Shown one piece after another: positions 1 to 9,442 of a DNA stretch of 51,443 nucleotides (within the stretch, counting starts at the first letter, position 1; each line of letters starts with the position of its first letter). This DNA is from Candidatus Saccharimonadota bacterium (GTDB taxonomy: Bacteria; Patescibacteriota; Saccharimonadia; Saccharimonadales; Saccharimonadaceae), in the NCBI GenBank assembly GCA_017431105.1, contig JAFRLS010000042.1, forward strand, positions 1 through 51,443. Reading direction: 5' to 3'. A program made the position numbers and the translations under genes. A model generated the notes under the pieces. It was not told the DNA's origin and did no database searches. It saw only the letters and a program-made list of their open reading frames with translations.

Positions 1-139
1 CGGGGCGCCCCGCCGGAGCGGCTTCGCCGCAAGGGGGCTTTTAGTCGGGCTGCCCCCATTTCAGCCCACTAAAAGCCACCTTCCTTCTACTCTGCTTTTG
101 TGCTAAAATAGGTTCTAGTGATATCGTAAAGTCGCACCA
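1..139. repeat. GC-rich palindromic intergenic element, cut by window edge
   Basis: No gene is visible. The stretch is far more GC-rich than its surroundings and full of inverted repeats. Positions 36-45 pair with 68-77 and 47-52 with 62-67, giving a 16-bp interrupted stem. Positions 33-38 can instead pair with 52-57, so the two folds exclude each other. A GCGGC-TTC-GCCGC hairpin lies at about 18-30 and GGGGCGCCCC at 2-11. It lies just downstream of the minus-strand gene ending at 140. I looked for tmRNA, RNase P and SRP RNA signatures and saw none. The segment GCGCCCC(gcc)GGAGCGGC resembles the core of the palindrome inside murB. Confidence 0.5.
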
Positions 140-1048
140 TTAATTATTTAGTGTCTTAATTTTTGAAAATTTTACCGACTCCGCCGCTTTTCTTAATTCT
201 ACCTCATTGCCATAATGCGTTTTTGTACCCGGCGAATCAGACAACATATGCTGTGCATACGGAAAACTCACCACTCTTTCCAAAATCGCGCCGAACTTCC
301 CCGCCGTAGCACTTGCCACACTCGCAAATTTTACGTCTTCCATCGGAATCTCTAACGCTTGTTTCATTTCTTCCGGCATAAATGTAAGCGAAAACAAATC
401 ACCGTCCGGTTCCCCCACCAATCGTCCGTAAGCTATCGACGTGTTACCCTCTATCCATAATCTTTGGTTTAATAGTTTCATTTTTGCTCGCGTCAAATTT
501 GCCAAACATTCTACTTTTTTCTTACCATCCAGACTTTTCATTTCGCATACAAAATCACCCTCACAAGTCGTAGTCATCACGGCCTTTTTACAATCCGGCG
601 ATTTCAACCCATGCATTTCGTCATATGAAATCGAGTCACTAATATAATCCATCATCACCCACGACAAAAGTCCAGTTTTCGTATTCTCGGCTACTAAATA
701 ATATTCCGCTCGCGACCCCCAAAACACGCTCGTATGAATTCTAAACATTGAAACAATACCATAATATTTTTCTGATCCTGTTTCAAAAATTTTCGACTTT
801 GCCGGCCGAAAACCTTCCGGCATAAATTTCTGTACTTTACTTGGATCTGGAATTTCATAAAACAAAAACGTGCAATATGGTTCCACCACGAATGGCATTT
901 TATCTGCTTTTTTGGTCGCCGATGTCACAATTTTCTTTTGTAACCACACCGGCATTTTCGATAATTTCGTTTGCAAATAATGCGTCTTCCCGACCATCAT
1001 CGGGTCCACTAATTTTTCTACACCTTTTGCATATTCCAAAACGTTCAT
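140..1048 (-). CDS. Acetoacetate decarboxylase-like fold protein (uncertain)
   Basis: Protein of 302 aa with no signal peptide and no membrane segment. The beta-rich middle (about residues 60-250) resembles the acetoacetate decarboxylase-like/DUF2071 fold in general pattern. I did not identify a convincing catalytic lysine, so no activity is assigned. Start: the frame opens upstream at 1072, but TATAAT (1055-1060, minus) lies exactly 6 nt before the ATG at 1048, the leaderless arrangement of this window, so 1048 is preferred. The -10 box contains the TAA stop of the upstream aminopeptidase gene (1056-1058). The upstream alternative start would overlap that gene by 17 bp. Confidence 0.6.
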   Translation of the reverse strand: MNVLEYAKGVEKLVDPMMVGKTHYLQTKLSKMPVWLQKKIVTSATKKADKMPFVVEPYCTFLFYEIPDPSKVQKFMPEGFRPAKSKIFETGSEKYYGIVSMFRIHTSVFWGSRAEYYLVAENTKTGLLSWVMMDYISDSISYDEMHGLKSPDCKKAVMTTTCEGDFVCEMKSLDGKKKVECLANLTRAKMKLLNQRLWIEGNTSIAYGRLVGEPDGDLFSLTFMPEEMKQALEIPMEDVKFASVASATAGKFGAILERVVSFPYAQHMLSDSPGTKTHYGNEVELRKAAESVKFSKIKTLNN

Positions 1049-1054
1049 GTTTAA

Positions 1055-1060
1055 ATTATA
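1055..1060 (-). promoter_or_regulatory. -10 box containing the pepN stop codon
   Basis: TATAAT on the minus strand, 6 nt upstream of the ATG at 1048. The TAA of the upstream aminopeptidase gene is three of its six bases. Confidence 0.6.
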
Positions 1061-3437
1061 AACACGAATCAAGCTCTTTGTAAACCGAAGCCTTATCCAG
1101 CTTTATCAACTTAAGTTGTGCCCTAATTTCATTCTCGCCCACTTTAATAGCTCGTAAAAGCGCTGGATTTTTTTTCATCGGCTTAAAGAATTCACAATAA
1201 TTTTCAAATTCTTTTTCAGTTTTTATCGTAGTCGCAATGTAGCGTGGATAATTATCTAGCGATTTATCACCTACCATTTTTGCCACATAATTCCAGTGTT
1301 CTGTTAACCACAAAAACACCTTCTCTCTCGCTACGGGATTTCGGTACAAATACATAAACAAATAAAATTGATCCTGTGGCTTCACGATTTCTGGCTTTTC
1401 CAAAAGCTTCATTGATTTTTTTACGTTTTCTTTATTGCGCGACAAAGTCATCGCTAATATCAGATCAGATTTTAATTCTGGGTCCGCCAACTTTTGATAC
1501 GCTTCCAAATATTCATCATAAACTTCTGGCTCTACATAAATTTTTGCATCCAAAATATCCATCCGGATTTCCGCATCAAGTTTCGAAAAATCGTCTTCAT
1601 ATAATTCGGCCAATTTAATCAAATTTTCCTTCGTTTCCGCATAGTAATCCAAAGCTAGAAGTGTCGATCTTAATCGTACGGCATTTTCATCATCATTCTT
1701 TCGTGTCTTAATTCCAATCTCCCTTAGCTTCGGCGCTACCAACTTACCCACAAATTTTTTAAACTTCTTTTCTTCCTCCGAACCAAACTTAAAGAAAATC
1801 TTTAAACTATTAACAATCGTTAAAATAATTCCCCATACCGCCGCGCTTGATTCATTTTTGAACTTATCAACTAATGGCAAAAGTGACGCGCTCGAGGCTA
1901 AATCGGTTTTAGCGACCAAACTACGATCAATCAAAAGTCGTAACTTTTCTTCCAAACTCAAACTTTCAAATTTCTTTAACCGCTCATTAAATTCTTTTTC
2001 CGATAAATTCAAAATATAATGTCCAGACATATCCTCATTAATTTCCGGCAACGGCCAATCGGATTCTATCATTTCCCCATCCAACAAAAATCTCTTTTGT
2101 AAAAATTTCCCACTATCATTCATAATCACTGGATACCCAGGCTGATCAATAAAGGAATGCATCATTTTATGCGGGTCAAAATCAGCATACGGTTTCAAGC
2201 TCTTCCATAAATCATCACCCACTGTATTTTCATATTTATATTTTTCAAAATAGTCCGTAATACCTTTGCAGAAATTTTTCCAACCCATCGCTCGAATTAG
2301 CATCAACATCAATCTCGCGCCTTTTGCATATACAATCGCCGGATCAAACAACGTTGCGATTTCTTCCGGATTTTCTACGTCCTGGTGCACCGACTGCACC
2401 CCGCTATATGCATCACGCTTCAAGGCTACCAACGCATCACCCATAAAGAAATTCTCAAAAATCTTATATTCCGGATGAATAAAATCTACCGCATAATACT
2501 CCATTACACTTGCAAACGATTCGTTTAACCATAAATCATTCCACCACTGCATTGTCACCAAATCGCCAAACCATTGGTGTGAAAGTTCGTGCGCTACTGT
2601 CAGCGCCACACCTTTTTTAGTATCTAACGTAGCGGTCTTACCAGCTAGCAGCATTGACTCACGATAAGTTACTAATCCCCAGTTTTCCATCGCACCGGCC
2701 TCAAAATCCGGCAACGCTACTTGGTCTAACTTTTCCAGAGGATACGATACACCAAAATTATAATCGTAGAATTCCAACGATTTTGCCGCAATATCATTCG
2801 CAAAATCCACTGTGTCTAACTCTTGATTCAACGCCGCATAAGTTGTAATTTTCGTGCCATGCGCGTTAGTCACGCTTCTACCATGAAATCTCCCAATCAC
2901 CCACGCCAACAAATATGTACTCATCCTTGGCGTCGGCTCAAAAACTGTTGTATTTTTTACGACAGTTTTTATTGATGTATTTGCTATCACTAAATCTTCA
3001 GATTTTTCTGGCAACGTCAAACTTAATTCAAACACCGCTTTTGCCGCCGGCTCATCAATACAAGGGAACGCTTCGCGCGCATAATGACTCTCAAATTGTG
3101 TCGCCACAATAATTTCCATCTTACCATTATGTTCATATGTTGATAAATATGCCCCCTGCATATTCTCATTCAATTTACCATCATACTCAATTTTAATCTC
3201 GTGCTTTCCTAGCACAACTTTCGTAATTTTCAGCACATCATCTTCGCATAAAAAATCCGTCTTTTTATCATCAACCAAAACACTTTTAATCTTCAAACTC
3301 ACCACATGAAACTTTACCGTTTCAGCTTTCGCTACACCTTTAATCACAACCATTCCGCCGATAGTTTTTTTAAACTTATCGATCACTAAATCCAACTTGT
3401 AATTTTCTGGTACAAAATAATCCAAAAATCTTTCCAC
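1056..3437 (-). CDS. pepN: M1 family zinc aminopeptidase
   Basis: Gluzincin aminopeptidase that removes N-terminal residues from peptides. Counting from the upstream alternative start at 3449, the exopeptidase motif GAMEN is at residues 252-256, the zinc motif HELSH at 287-291 and the third zinc ligand Glu at 310, the exact HEXXH-X18-E spacing. The N-terminal beta domain (1-190) and C-terminal helical domain (450-797) are present and length is typical of M1. There is no signal peptide, so it should act in the cytoplasm on imported or recycled peptides. Two in-frame GTG starts exist; the one at 3437 has GGAGG five bases upstream and is chosen. It follows ftsH by about 20 nt and is probably co-transcribed with it. 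Confidence 0.92.
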   Translation of the reverse strand: MERFLDYFVPENYKLDLVIDKFKKTIGGMVVIKGVAKAETVKFHVVSLKIKSVLVDDKKTDFLCEDDVLKITKVVLGKHEIKIEYDGKLNENMQGAYLSTYEHNGKMEIIVATQFESHYAREAFPCIDEPAAKAVFELSLTLPEKSEDLVIANTSIKTVVKNTTVFEPTPRMSTYLLAWVIGRFHGRSVTNAHGTKITTYAALNQELDTVDFANDIAAKSLEFYDYNFGVSYPLEKLDQVALPDFEAGAMENWGLVTYRESMLLAGKTATLDTKKGVALTVAHELSHQWFGDLVTMQWWNDLWLNESFASVMEYYAVDFIHPEYKIFENFFMGDALVALKRDAYSGVQSVHQDVENPEEIATLFDPAIVYAKGARLMLMLIRAMGWKNFCKGITDYFEKYKYENTVGDDLWKSLKPYADFDPHKMMHSFIDQPGYPVIMNDSGKFLQKRFLLDGEMIESDWPLPEINEDMSGHYILNLSEKEFNERLKKFESLSLEEKLRLLIDRSLVAKTDLASSASLLPLVDKFKNESSAAVWGIILTIVNSLKIFFKFGSEEEKKFKKFVGKLVAPKLREIGIKTRKNDDENAVRLRSTLLALDYYAETKENLIKLAELYEDDFSKLDAEIRMDILDAKIYVEPEVYDEYLEAYQKLADPELKSDLILAMTLSRNKENVKKSMKLLEKPEIVKPQDQFYLFMYLYRNPVAREKVFLWLTEHWNYVAKMVGDKSLDNYPRYIATTIKTEKEFENYCEFFKPMKKNPALLRAIKVGENEIRAQLKLIKLDKASVYKELDSCL

Positions 3438-3458
3438 GTTTACCTCCACTTTTTTAAA

Positions 3459-5384
3459 TTATTTATATAACTTTGCGGTTATCGGTAATTTTGCATTTTT
3501 CAAAATCGGCTCAAGTTCTTTTTCTTCCAAGGTTTCATGTTTCAAGAGCTCTTCTGCCAAAGCGTCCAAGACTTTTTTATTTGCTTTCAAAACTTCTTCC
3601 GCTCGCCTCGCCGCTTCATCAGAAAGCTTCTTCACTTCTGCATCAATCAATTCAGCAGTTTTTTCTGAATATGGTTTCTCAGTCGTAATTGTGTAATATC
3701 CGGTTGCCTCACTAGGGAATACCAAGTTACGTGTGTGTTCACCCATACCCTCTTCAATAATCATTGACTTAGAAAGTTCTGCTACATTTTTAAGATCCGA
3801 AGACGCGCCAGTCGTCACCGCATCTGCACCAAAAATCAACTTTTCCGCTACACGTCCACCCATCGCTCGCGCCAAAATATCTTTGAGCTCGTAAATACTC
3901 TTGTAACTTCTGTCCTCTGGCGGTAAGAACCAAGTTACACCACCAGTAGCACCGCGTGGGATAATTGTAACTTTGTGTACTGGATCAGAATCTGGCAACA
4001 CATGGCCTACAACTGCATGCCCAGCTTCGTGATAAGCCGTAATCTTACGTTCTTTTTCGTTCATGACTTTTGATTTTCTTTCCGGCCCAATTGCTACACG
4101 CTCAAACGCTTCCGTCACATCTGCATTCGAAATCGCTTTATGCCCTTCGCGTGCTGCCGTAATTGCTGCTTCGTTTGCGATATTTGCAAGATCCGCACCA
4201 GAAGAACCAGCCGTCTTTTTAGCCAAAGCTTCCAAATCCACATCCGCTTCAACTGGTTTACCTTTAAAATGTACTTTCAAAATTTCCAAACGATCTTTGC
4301 GTTCTGGTAAAGCCACGTTCACGTGACGATCAAATCGCCCCGGACGAAGCAATGCTTTGTCTAACATATCTACGCGGTTTGTAGCCGCCATCACAATCAC
4401 GCCAGAATCATTATCAAACCCGTCCATTTCCACCAAAATCTGGTTTAAGGTTTGTTCATCTTCACGTCCAGCACCACCCCGTGCATCACGTTTGTGCGCC
4501 ACCGCATCAATTTCATCAATAAAGATAATCGAAGGTGAATTTTTCTTTGCTTTGCTAAACAAATCGCGCACCCTCGAAGCACCTACGCCCACAAACATTT
4601 CTGCAAACTCTGAACCCGAAATCGAGAAGAATGGCACATCCGCTTCACCCGCTACTGCACGTGCCATCAAAGTCTTACCAGTACCAGGATCACCGGCAAG
4701 TAACACGCCACGTGGAATTTTTGCACCTAGTTTTTCATATTTCTTCGGGTTCTTCAAGAAATCTACAATTTCCATCAAATCTTGCTTCGCCGACTCATTC
4801 CCGGCTACATCTTTAAATGTTACTTTCTTTTTATCCGGGCCATAAAGTTGTGCTTTTGCTTTGCCAAATCCCATCGATTGACTATTTGCCGCATTTGCCT
4901 GCTTCATCATCCAAGACAAGAAAATCACAATCGCGACAATCGGCAAAACCGTCAACGCTACATCCAGTATAATTCCAGTTACATTCACATCTTCTTTATA
5001 TTCAATTACAGGATATTTTTCTTCACATACAGTTAACTCTTCATTAACTAAACCTTCACAATTATTTACTAAACCTTGGTCATATAATGTGCCAGAACCA
5101 TCTTTCCGAGAAGTCTCGGTTGGCTTTTCTTCACCCTTTAAAGTAATTTCTAAATTATCACCAGTCACCGTAATCTTAGCAATATTACCATCAGGATCAT
5201 TGGCGCGTTTAATTACATCCGAAATCGGCACTTCGGTCTTCTCGACGCCACCACTATTCATATTTGCAATAAAAAACATTGCAAGGCACATCAACAAAAA
5301 CATAAATAATATACTGCGTACAGTATTAGATCGGCCCGCATTACTCGGCCGTCCCACATTTTTCTTAGGCGTATTTTCTGTCAC
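3459..5384 (-). CDS. ftsH: ATP-dependent zinc metalloprotease FtsH
   Basis: Membrane-anchored AAA+ protease for quality control of membrane and short-lived cytosolic proteins. Of 641 aa: TM1 about 23-42, an extracytoplasmic loop, TM2 about 136-158, Walker A GDPGTGKT at 231-238, Walker B IIFIDEID at 286-293, the second region of homology around 333-352 with RPGRFDR, and the protease site HEAGH at 452-456. The loop between the TMs has two cysteines (about 109 and 120), possibly a disulfide. The start is GTG at 5384 with SD AAGGAG eight bases upstream, and a TATAAT lies at 5409-5414, so this is an SD-led, leadered mRNA unlike many neighbours. Confidence 0.97.
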   Translation of the reverse strand: MTENTPKKNVGRPSNAGRSNTVRSILFMFLLMCLAMFFIANMNSGGVEKTEVPISDVIKRANDPDGNIAKITVTGDNLEITLKGEEKPTETSRKDGSGTLYDQGLVNNCEGLVNEELTVCEEKYPVIEYKEDVNVTGIILDVALTVLPIVAIVIFLSWMMKQANAANSQSMGFGKAKAQLYGPDKKKVTFKDVAGNESAKQDLMEIVDFLKNPKKYEKLGAKIPRGVLLAGDPGTGKTLMARAVAGEADVPFFSISGSEFAEMFVGVGASRVRDLFSKAKKNSPSIIFIDEIDAVAHKRDARGGAGREDEQTLNQILVEMDGFDNDSGVIVMAATNRVDMLDKALLRPGRFDRHVNVALPERKDRLEILKVHFKGKPVEADVDLEALAKKTAGSSGADLANIANEAAITAAREGHKAISNADVTEAFERVAIGPERKSKVMNEKERKITAYHEAGHAVVGHVLPDSDPVHKVTIIPRGATGGVTWFLPPEDRSYKSIYELKDILARAMGGRVAEKLIFGADAVTTGASSDLKNVAELSKSMIIEEGMGEHTRNLVFPSEATGYYTITTEKPYSEKTAELIDAEVKKLSDEAARRAEEVLKANKKVLDALAEELLKHETLEEKELEPILKNAKLPITAKLYK

Positions 5385-5408
5385 TTTTTTATCTCCTTAA
5401 GCAAGACA

Positions 5409-5414
5409 ATTATA
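5409..5414 (-). promoter_or_regulatory. -10 box of the ftsH-pepN unit
   Basis: Extended TGT-TATAAT on the minus strand, about 24 nt upstream of the GTG start, leaving room for the AAGGAG ribosome-binding site. Confidence 0.6.
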
Positions 5415-5455
5415 ACACAAATCACAGATAGCACCAACAAATACAGTTTAAAAAA

Positions 5456-6934
5456 TTACAAAGCAGCAACTAGGGCAGAACGATCATCATATTTCTTCGC
5501 ATAATTTATCAGACCAGAAGCAGCTTCGCTACAAGCAGTTGCGCTATTTACAATTTTAGCAATTTCTGCCTCACTTAAAGCATCAGGCTTTAAACCACGC
5601 GCAATGTCGTCTTGATCAAGATCACTACCCTTTATGTCTCCGCTCACTCCGTCCGAACAGAGTACTATCTTATCGCCACGGCGCAATAAAACGTACCCAC
5701 TATTACCAGGCAAACTACCATGAAAATTACCACCACCAATACTGTTCGAAATCCCATGCAGCAAGAGATTTTTACGTCTAACCGGATCGGTCACTCCATT
5801 CTGGTCAAGTGCTTCTTTTGTAACACTATCATCCTTAGTAATTTGGTATGCATTATCACCACGCACAATATACAAACGCGAATCACCAACGGAAACATAA
5901 TACAGCGTAAATGAACCATCGGGATTCTTTTCCGTTTTTGTAATTACGCATGTCGTGGCACTAGTACTAGGAACCTTCTTATTCAAACTAGCTATCAGCT
6001 TTTCTCTACCATTTGGCGTTTTAAAATCGACCTCATTTAAGAGCCCTTCCAAAGAATCTCTACAAATAGAGGATGCAACTTCGCCACCTTCAAAACCACC
6101 AACGCCATCAAATACTGCCATCACTCCATTTTCGTCAATATAAATCGAATCTTCACTTGGTTTTCCATTAACTTCACCACTTAATAATGATTTCGAAACA
6201 ACCAAACTGCCAGTATCTGAGAAAGGATTCTCATTTTGCTTTTCAGACTCAAAACTTCGCAAAACTCTACCACCACTCATCCTATTTTTAAGATATTTAC
6301 CAGCGGCCGCATTGAGTTCTTGGAGACGCTCATAATATTCTTGACGCTTCCCATAAATATCTTTACAAAATTGATCCATATCTCTCACATATTCTTGATA
6401 TTTTTCTCTGGAATTATTTATTTTAATACTATTCAGAAAGCTTGCCTTTGTCTTCTCAAAATCAATTGGCGTAGGAAATTTATCCATAAAACTCGAAACA
6501 TACGAGGAATCAAAACGCCCTAAATCTAAGGAAGAAACATATGATAAAATTTTACGCTCATGGCTATTTTTCACGATTGTACTAGCGACATCGCCAACAC
6601 TACTACGATCAACAGGACTAGCGATGCGCCCAAGTAACATCCTTTCATCATCAACAGTGACAGAGCCGTCCGCTATTTTCTTAATCAAAGTGTCCATATC
6701 GCCAGGACGAACTTTTATTGGCCCTCTCTGCCTCAATACTGGATAATCGCCATAGAGCAAAACACGCGTAATTATATTACGTTGATTATTCTTATGTTCT
6801 TCTTCTATGTTATGTTCTTGTCCCACAGAAGAGTCGACATTCTTTGTTAAATTGTCCCATCCATCAGTATCAATGCCATCATTACGCCGAGACCGACCAC
6901 TAAACTCATTTTTTTGGCTAGGCCTATTAAACAT
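5456..6934 (-). CDS. PP2C-family serine/threonine phosphatase with long N-terminal extension
   Basis: 492 aa. The C-terminal half (about 245-492) is a metal-dependent PP2C (PPM) phosphatase: the metal-binding motif AVFDGVGG is at 273-280 followed by FEGGE, then a VGDSR motif and the second metal motif LCSDGVSGD. The first 240 residues are not recognised; they are charged, with a probable coiled coil at about 175-215, and could be a sensory or scaffolding region. There is no TM, so it is cytoplasmic. No serine/threonine kinase partner occurs in the window. TGC-TATAAT sits 6 nt before the ATG with no SD, predicting a leaderless mRNA. Confidence 0.85.
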   Translation of the reverse strand: MFNRPSQKNEFSGRSRRNDGIDTDGWDNLTKNVDSSVGQEHNIEEEHKNNQRNIITRVLLYGDYPVLRQRGPIKVRPGDMDTLIKKIADGSVTVDDERMLLGRIASPVDRSSVGDVASTIVKNSHERKILSYVSSLDLGRFDSSYVSSFMDKFPTPIDFEKTKASFLNSIKINNSREKYQEYVRDMDQFCKDIYGKRQEYYERLQELNAAAGKYLKNRMSGGRVLRSFESEKQNENPFSDTGSLVVSKSLLSGEVNGKPSEDSIYIDENGVMAVFDGVGGFEGGEVASSICRDSLEGLLNEVDFKTPNGREKLIASLNKKVPSTSATTCVITKTEKNPDGSFTLYYVSVGDSRLYIVRGDNAYQITKDDSVTKEALDQNGVTDPVRRKNLLLHGISNSIGGGNFHGSLPGNSGYVLLRRGDKIVLCSDGVSGDIKGSDLDQDDIARGLKPDALSEAEIAKIVNSATACSEAASGLINYAKKYDDRSALVAAL

Positions 6935-7005
6935 AACTATATTATAGCATACGTCACATATTATCGCTCACTCCCTTTAAAACGTCAAAACTACAAGATA
7001 TAATA

Positions 7006-7034
7006 ATGACAAGAATTGTAGTTCATGGTATAAT
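7006..7034 (+). promoter_or_regulatory. Promoter of the tRNA-Pro cluster
   Basis: ATGACA (7006-7011), 17-bp spacer, then extended -10 TGG-TATAAT (7029-7034), about 10 nt before the first tRNA. The PP2C promoter diverges from the same intergenic region. Confidence 0.6.
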
Positions 7035-7044
7035 GATACTGCGT

Positions 7045-7120
7045 CTGGGTGTAGCACAGTTGGTAGCGCGCGACGTTTGGGACGTCGAGGTCGCAGGTTC
7101 AAGTCCTGTCACCCAGACCA
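7045..7120 (+). tRNA. tRNA-Pro(UGG)
   Basis: Full cloverleaf of 76 nt with encoded CCA. Acceptor CTGGGTG pairs with CACCCAG; the anticodon stem CGACG/CGTCG encloses loop TTTGGGA, giving anticodon TGG. First of three tandem proline tRNAs. Confidence 0.95.
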
Positions 7121-7129
7121 TTTTCATGA

Positions 7130-7204
7130 CTGGGATTGGCGCAGTGGTAGCGCGCACGCCTGGGGGGCGTGAGGTCGCCAGTTCGACCCTGGTATCCCAG
7201 ACCA
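7130..7204 (+). tRNA. tRNA-Pro(GGG)
   Basis: 75-nt cloverleaf with encoded CCA. Acceptor CTGGGAT pairs with ATCCCAG; the anticodon stem CACGC/GCGTG encloses loop CTGGGGG, giving anticodon GGG. It starts 9 nt after the previous tRNA. Confidence 0.95.
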
Positions 7205-7214
7205 TATAATATTT

Positions 7215-7290
7215 CTGGGTGTGGCGCAGTTGGTAGCGCGCAGCGTTCGGGACGCTGAGGTCGCCTGTTCAAGTCAGGTCACCCAGACCA
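7215..7290 (+). tRNA. tRNA-Pro(CGG)
   Basis: 76-nt cloverleaf with encoded CCA. Acceptor CTGGGTG is identical to the first copy; the anticodon stem CAGCG/CGCTG encloses loop TTCGGGA, giving anticodon CGG. It completes the proline set in one operon. Confidence 0.95.
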
Positions 7291-7294
7291 TTTT

Positions 7295-7621
7295 TTATAT
7301 GCCAAATCTTTCGTCGCTCAAGGCCGCCGCATCAAACGGGCCAACATAATCATCCAAAGCTTTGATTTCTTCTTCTAATCTATTCGCATATTCATTCAAA
7401 ATATCCCTATTAATCGTGCCACTCTTAGGAAATTCATAATCCTCTTCTCCATCATCGTCCTGTTTTATCTCTTCCTCATCCGGCAAATAGCCAGGGCGCG
7501 AGCGATCCAGATAAATGTCACCCGAATTATGGTACCACGCCAACGAAATACCAGTAGTAGTAAGCGCAATCATTACTGATACTGTGCCCAAAATAATTAA
7601 ATTTCTACTTCCTTTCGTCAT
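7295..7621 (-). CDS. Small single-pass membrane protein, unknown function
   Basis: 108 aa. One TM at about 7-29 is followed by a very acidic, Asp/Glu-rich linker (about 48-65) and a C-terminal amphipathic stretch. No family recognised. Its ATG overlaps the stop codon of the upstream secreted-protein gene (ATGA, 7618-7621), which implies translational coupling and a shared task at the cell envelope. It is convergent with the tRNA-Pro cluster and ends only 5 nt from it; no terminator is visible between them. Confidence 0.7.
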   Translation of the reverse strand: MTKGSRNLIILGTVSVMIALTTTGISLAWYHNSGDIYLDRSRPGYLPDEEEIKQDDDGEEDYEFPKSGTINRDILNEYANRLEEEIKALDDYVGPFDAAALSDERFGI

Positions 7622-8124
7622 AAAGTCCCTTTCAGAACATCAACTAAGTTGAGTTGCTCTCCTGCCAATGCTCTCAACTTAGACACATCTTTAGATACTA
7701 TTCCTCGTTTTAGTCTCGCGCTTTCCAGTCTTTCGTAAAATTTAGCTGGCTCATTTTTACAATCTGTTGCCACCAAGTTTTCTAAAACCTTTTGGTATTC
7801 AATGTAATCGATAATAAAATTCGTCCGCGTTTTCGCAAAATTATCTTGGTTACCTATCAAATCATTATTAACCAAATTATTTTCTACTAAACGCATATTT
7901 AGTGGCGTAATAAATTTATTTAAAATATTTTCATAATATCTGCCAAGATATATTCGCGCGCGCGAATCCCGGTGCTGCAAATTTTTTAAATCATCTTTAA
8001 TGATATCGCAACGCGTTACAATCGCATTTTTTCGTTCACTAGAAATTTCTAATGCCTTTACTTGCGCGACAAAAAACATGGCACCAATCACAACCACACC
8101 AACGATCATTACCATTTTCTTCAT
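7618..8124 (-). CDS. Secreted or membrane-anchored helical protein, unknown function
   Basis: 168 aa. The N-terminus has a lysine pair, a hydrophobic core (about 5-22) and a possible signal-peptidase site near AQVKALE. The rest is charged and predicted helical, with two cysteines (about 38 and 119) that could form a disulfide outside the cell. The frame opens upstream at 8142, but TGG-TATAAT (8131-8136) lies exactly 6 nt before the ATG at 8124, so 8124 is taken as a leaderless start. It is coupled to the downstream 108-aa membrane protein. Confidence 0.72.
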   Translation of the reverse strand: MKKMVMIVGVVVIGAMFFVAQVKALEISSERKNAIVTRCDIIKDDLKNLQHRDSRARIYLGRYYENILNKFITPLNMRLVENNLVNNDLIGNQDNFAKTRTNFIIDYIEYQKVLENLVATDCKNEPAKFYERLESARLKRGIVSKDVSKLRALAGEQLNLVDVLKGTL

Positions 8125-8168
8125 ATCAACATTATACCACACAAAAAGAGTCGATTTCTTAGCTCCTT

Positions 8169-9392
8169 TTAGTCTCGTTTTAACATCACCGTAAACGCCT
8201 CGCTCGGAATATCAATTTTACCAAATCGCTTCATTCGCGCTTTGCCGCGTTTTTGTTTTTCAAGTAATTTCGCTTTACGGTCACGGTCACCAGTATGAAT
8301 TTTTACCGTCACATCCTTGCGATACGCACCAATCGTCTCACGCGCAATAATCCTTGCACCAATCGCCGCCTGAAGAGCCACTTCAAAATTCTGCCGTGGA
8401 ATCACTTCTTTTAACTTCTTTGTCACTTCACGCCCAATCGCATCAGCCTCACTACGATGCGCCATCACTGAAAGCGCATCCATTTTATTGCCAGCCACCA
8501 AAAAATCTACTCGCACCAAATCTTCTGCCCGGTAACCATTCAACTCATAATTAAACGATGCATAACCACTTGTCGCAGACTTCAGCTGATCATAAAACTC
8601 CGTCAACAAATTCGCCATCGGTGCTTCGAAATCTATTATTGCTCGCTCTTCAATATATGACAAATTCGTTTGATGACCACGTTTCTCATTAATCAAATTT
8701 AACACATTCCCAATCATAGTAGAGGGAACTATGATTTCCCCTTTCACCCACGGCTCCCGGATTTCTTTAACTTCACTCGCATCTGGCAAATCCGCTGCCG
8801 ATTTAATTTCAATAACTTCGCCATTATTCATCACGACTTCATAGTTTGTCGAAGGATTCGTCACAATTAAATCTAGCCCAAATTCCCTCTCCAATCTCTC
8901 ACGAATAATATCCATATGAAGAAGTCCCAAAAATCCAATCCGAAGCCCAAAACCAAGAACTGGCGAATTTTCTGGCTCAAATCGAAGCGCCGAATCTGAC
9001 AATGCTAATTTTTCAATCGCTTCTTTTAAATCCTTATATTGATCATTCGAAACGGGGAAAAACCCTGCATACACAAACGGCAATACGTTTTTGTAACCTG
9101 GCAATGCTTCTACTGCTGGATTTTTTACTAGCGTCACGGTATCACCAACTTTCGCTTCGCGCGTAGTCTTTAAATTAGTCACGATATAACCAATCTCACC
9201 TTCACTCAACTTTTCACGTGGTGACATTTTTGGCGTCAAAATCCCAACTTCGAGCGCTAAGCCTTTCGTGCCTGCCGCCATCATCAAAATTTCTGCATTC
9301 TTAGGAATTTCCCCATCAAAAATCCGCACATAAAGTACCACTCCGCGATAATCATCAAAATATGAATCAAATATCAACGCTCTAGTAGACAT
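8169..9392 (-). CDS. lepA: Elongation factor 4 (LepA), C-terminal part: domains II to CTD
   Basis: 407 aa matching EF4/LepA from domain II to the end: the domain II opening ALIFDSYFDDYRGVV, then domains III and V and the LepA-specific C-terminal domain ending in GKARMKRFGKIDIPSEAF. The GTPase domain is missing here and is a separate gene at 10080-10631. Together the two encode about 590 aa, the normal length of LepA, so little or nothing is lost. The frame extends upstream to 9473, but ATG 9392 is preferred because TGT-TATAAT (9399-9404) lies 6 nt before it and aligned homology begins there. This half has its own leaderless promoter, just after the terminator of the intervening gene. Confidence 0.9.
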   Translation of the reverse strand: MSTRALIFDSYFDDYRGVVLYVRIFDGEIPKNAEILMMAAGTKGLALEVGILTPKMSPREKLSEGEIGYIVTNLKTTREAKVGDTVTLVKNPAVEALPGYKNVLPFVYAGFFPVSNDQYKDLKEAIEKLALSDSALRFEPENSPVLGFGLRIGFLGLLHMDIIRERLEREFGLDLIVTNPSTNYEVVMNNGEVIEIKSAADLPDASEVKEIREPWVKGEIIVPSTMIGNVLNLINEKRGHQTNLSYIEERAIIDFEAPMANLLTEFYDQLKSATSGYASFNYELNGYRAEDLVRVDFLVAGNKMDALSVMAHRSEADAIGREVTKKLKEVIPRQNFEVALQAAIGARIIARETIGAYRKDVTVKIHTGDRDRKAKLLEKQKRGKARMKRFGKIDIPSEAFTVMLKRD

Positions 9393-9417
9393 AAAAATAT
9401 TATAACACAAAAATAGA

Positions 9418-9434
9418 CCCGGCGCTATGCCGGG
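9418..9434 (-). terminator. Rho-independent terminator of the histidine phosphatase gene
   Basis: CCCGGC-ATAGC-GCCGGG hairpin followed on the minus strand by TCTATTTTT. It starts 9 nt after the phosphatase stop codon and directly precedes the -10 box of the downstream lepA fragment. Confidence 0.8.
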
Positions 9435-9442
9435 CCCATGTG

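Noticed and set aside
1-139. tmRNA, RNase P RNA or SRP RNA end
   Set aside because: None of the conserved sequence blocks of these RNAs was found on either strand; only generic GC-rich stems are present.
7006-7209. Open reading frames across the tRNA-Pro cluster on both strands
   Set aside because: They follow the tRNA genes exactly and result from their repeated GC-rich sequences.
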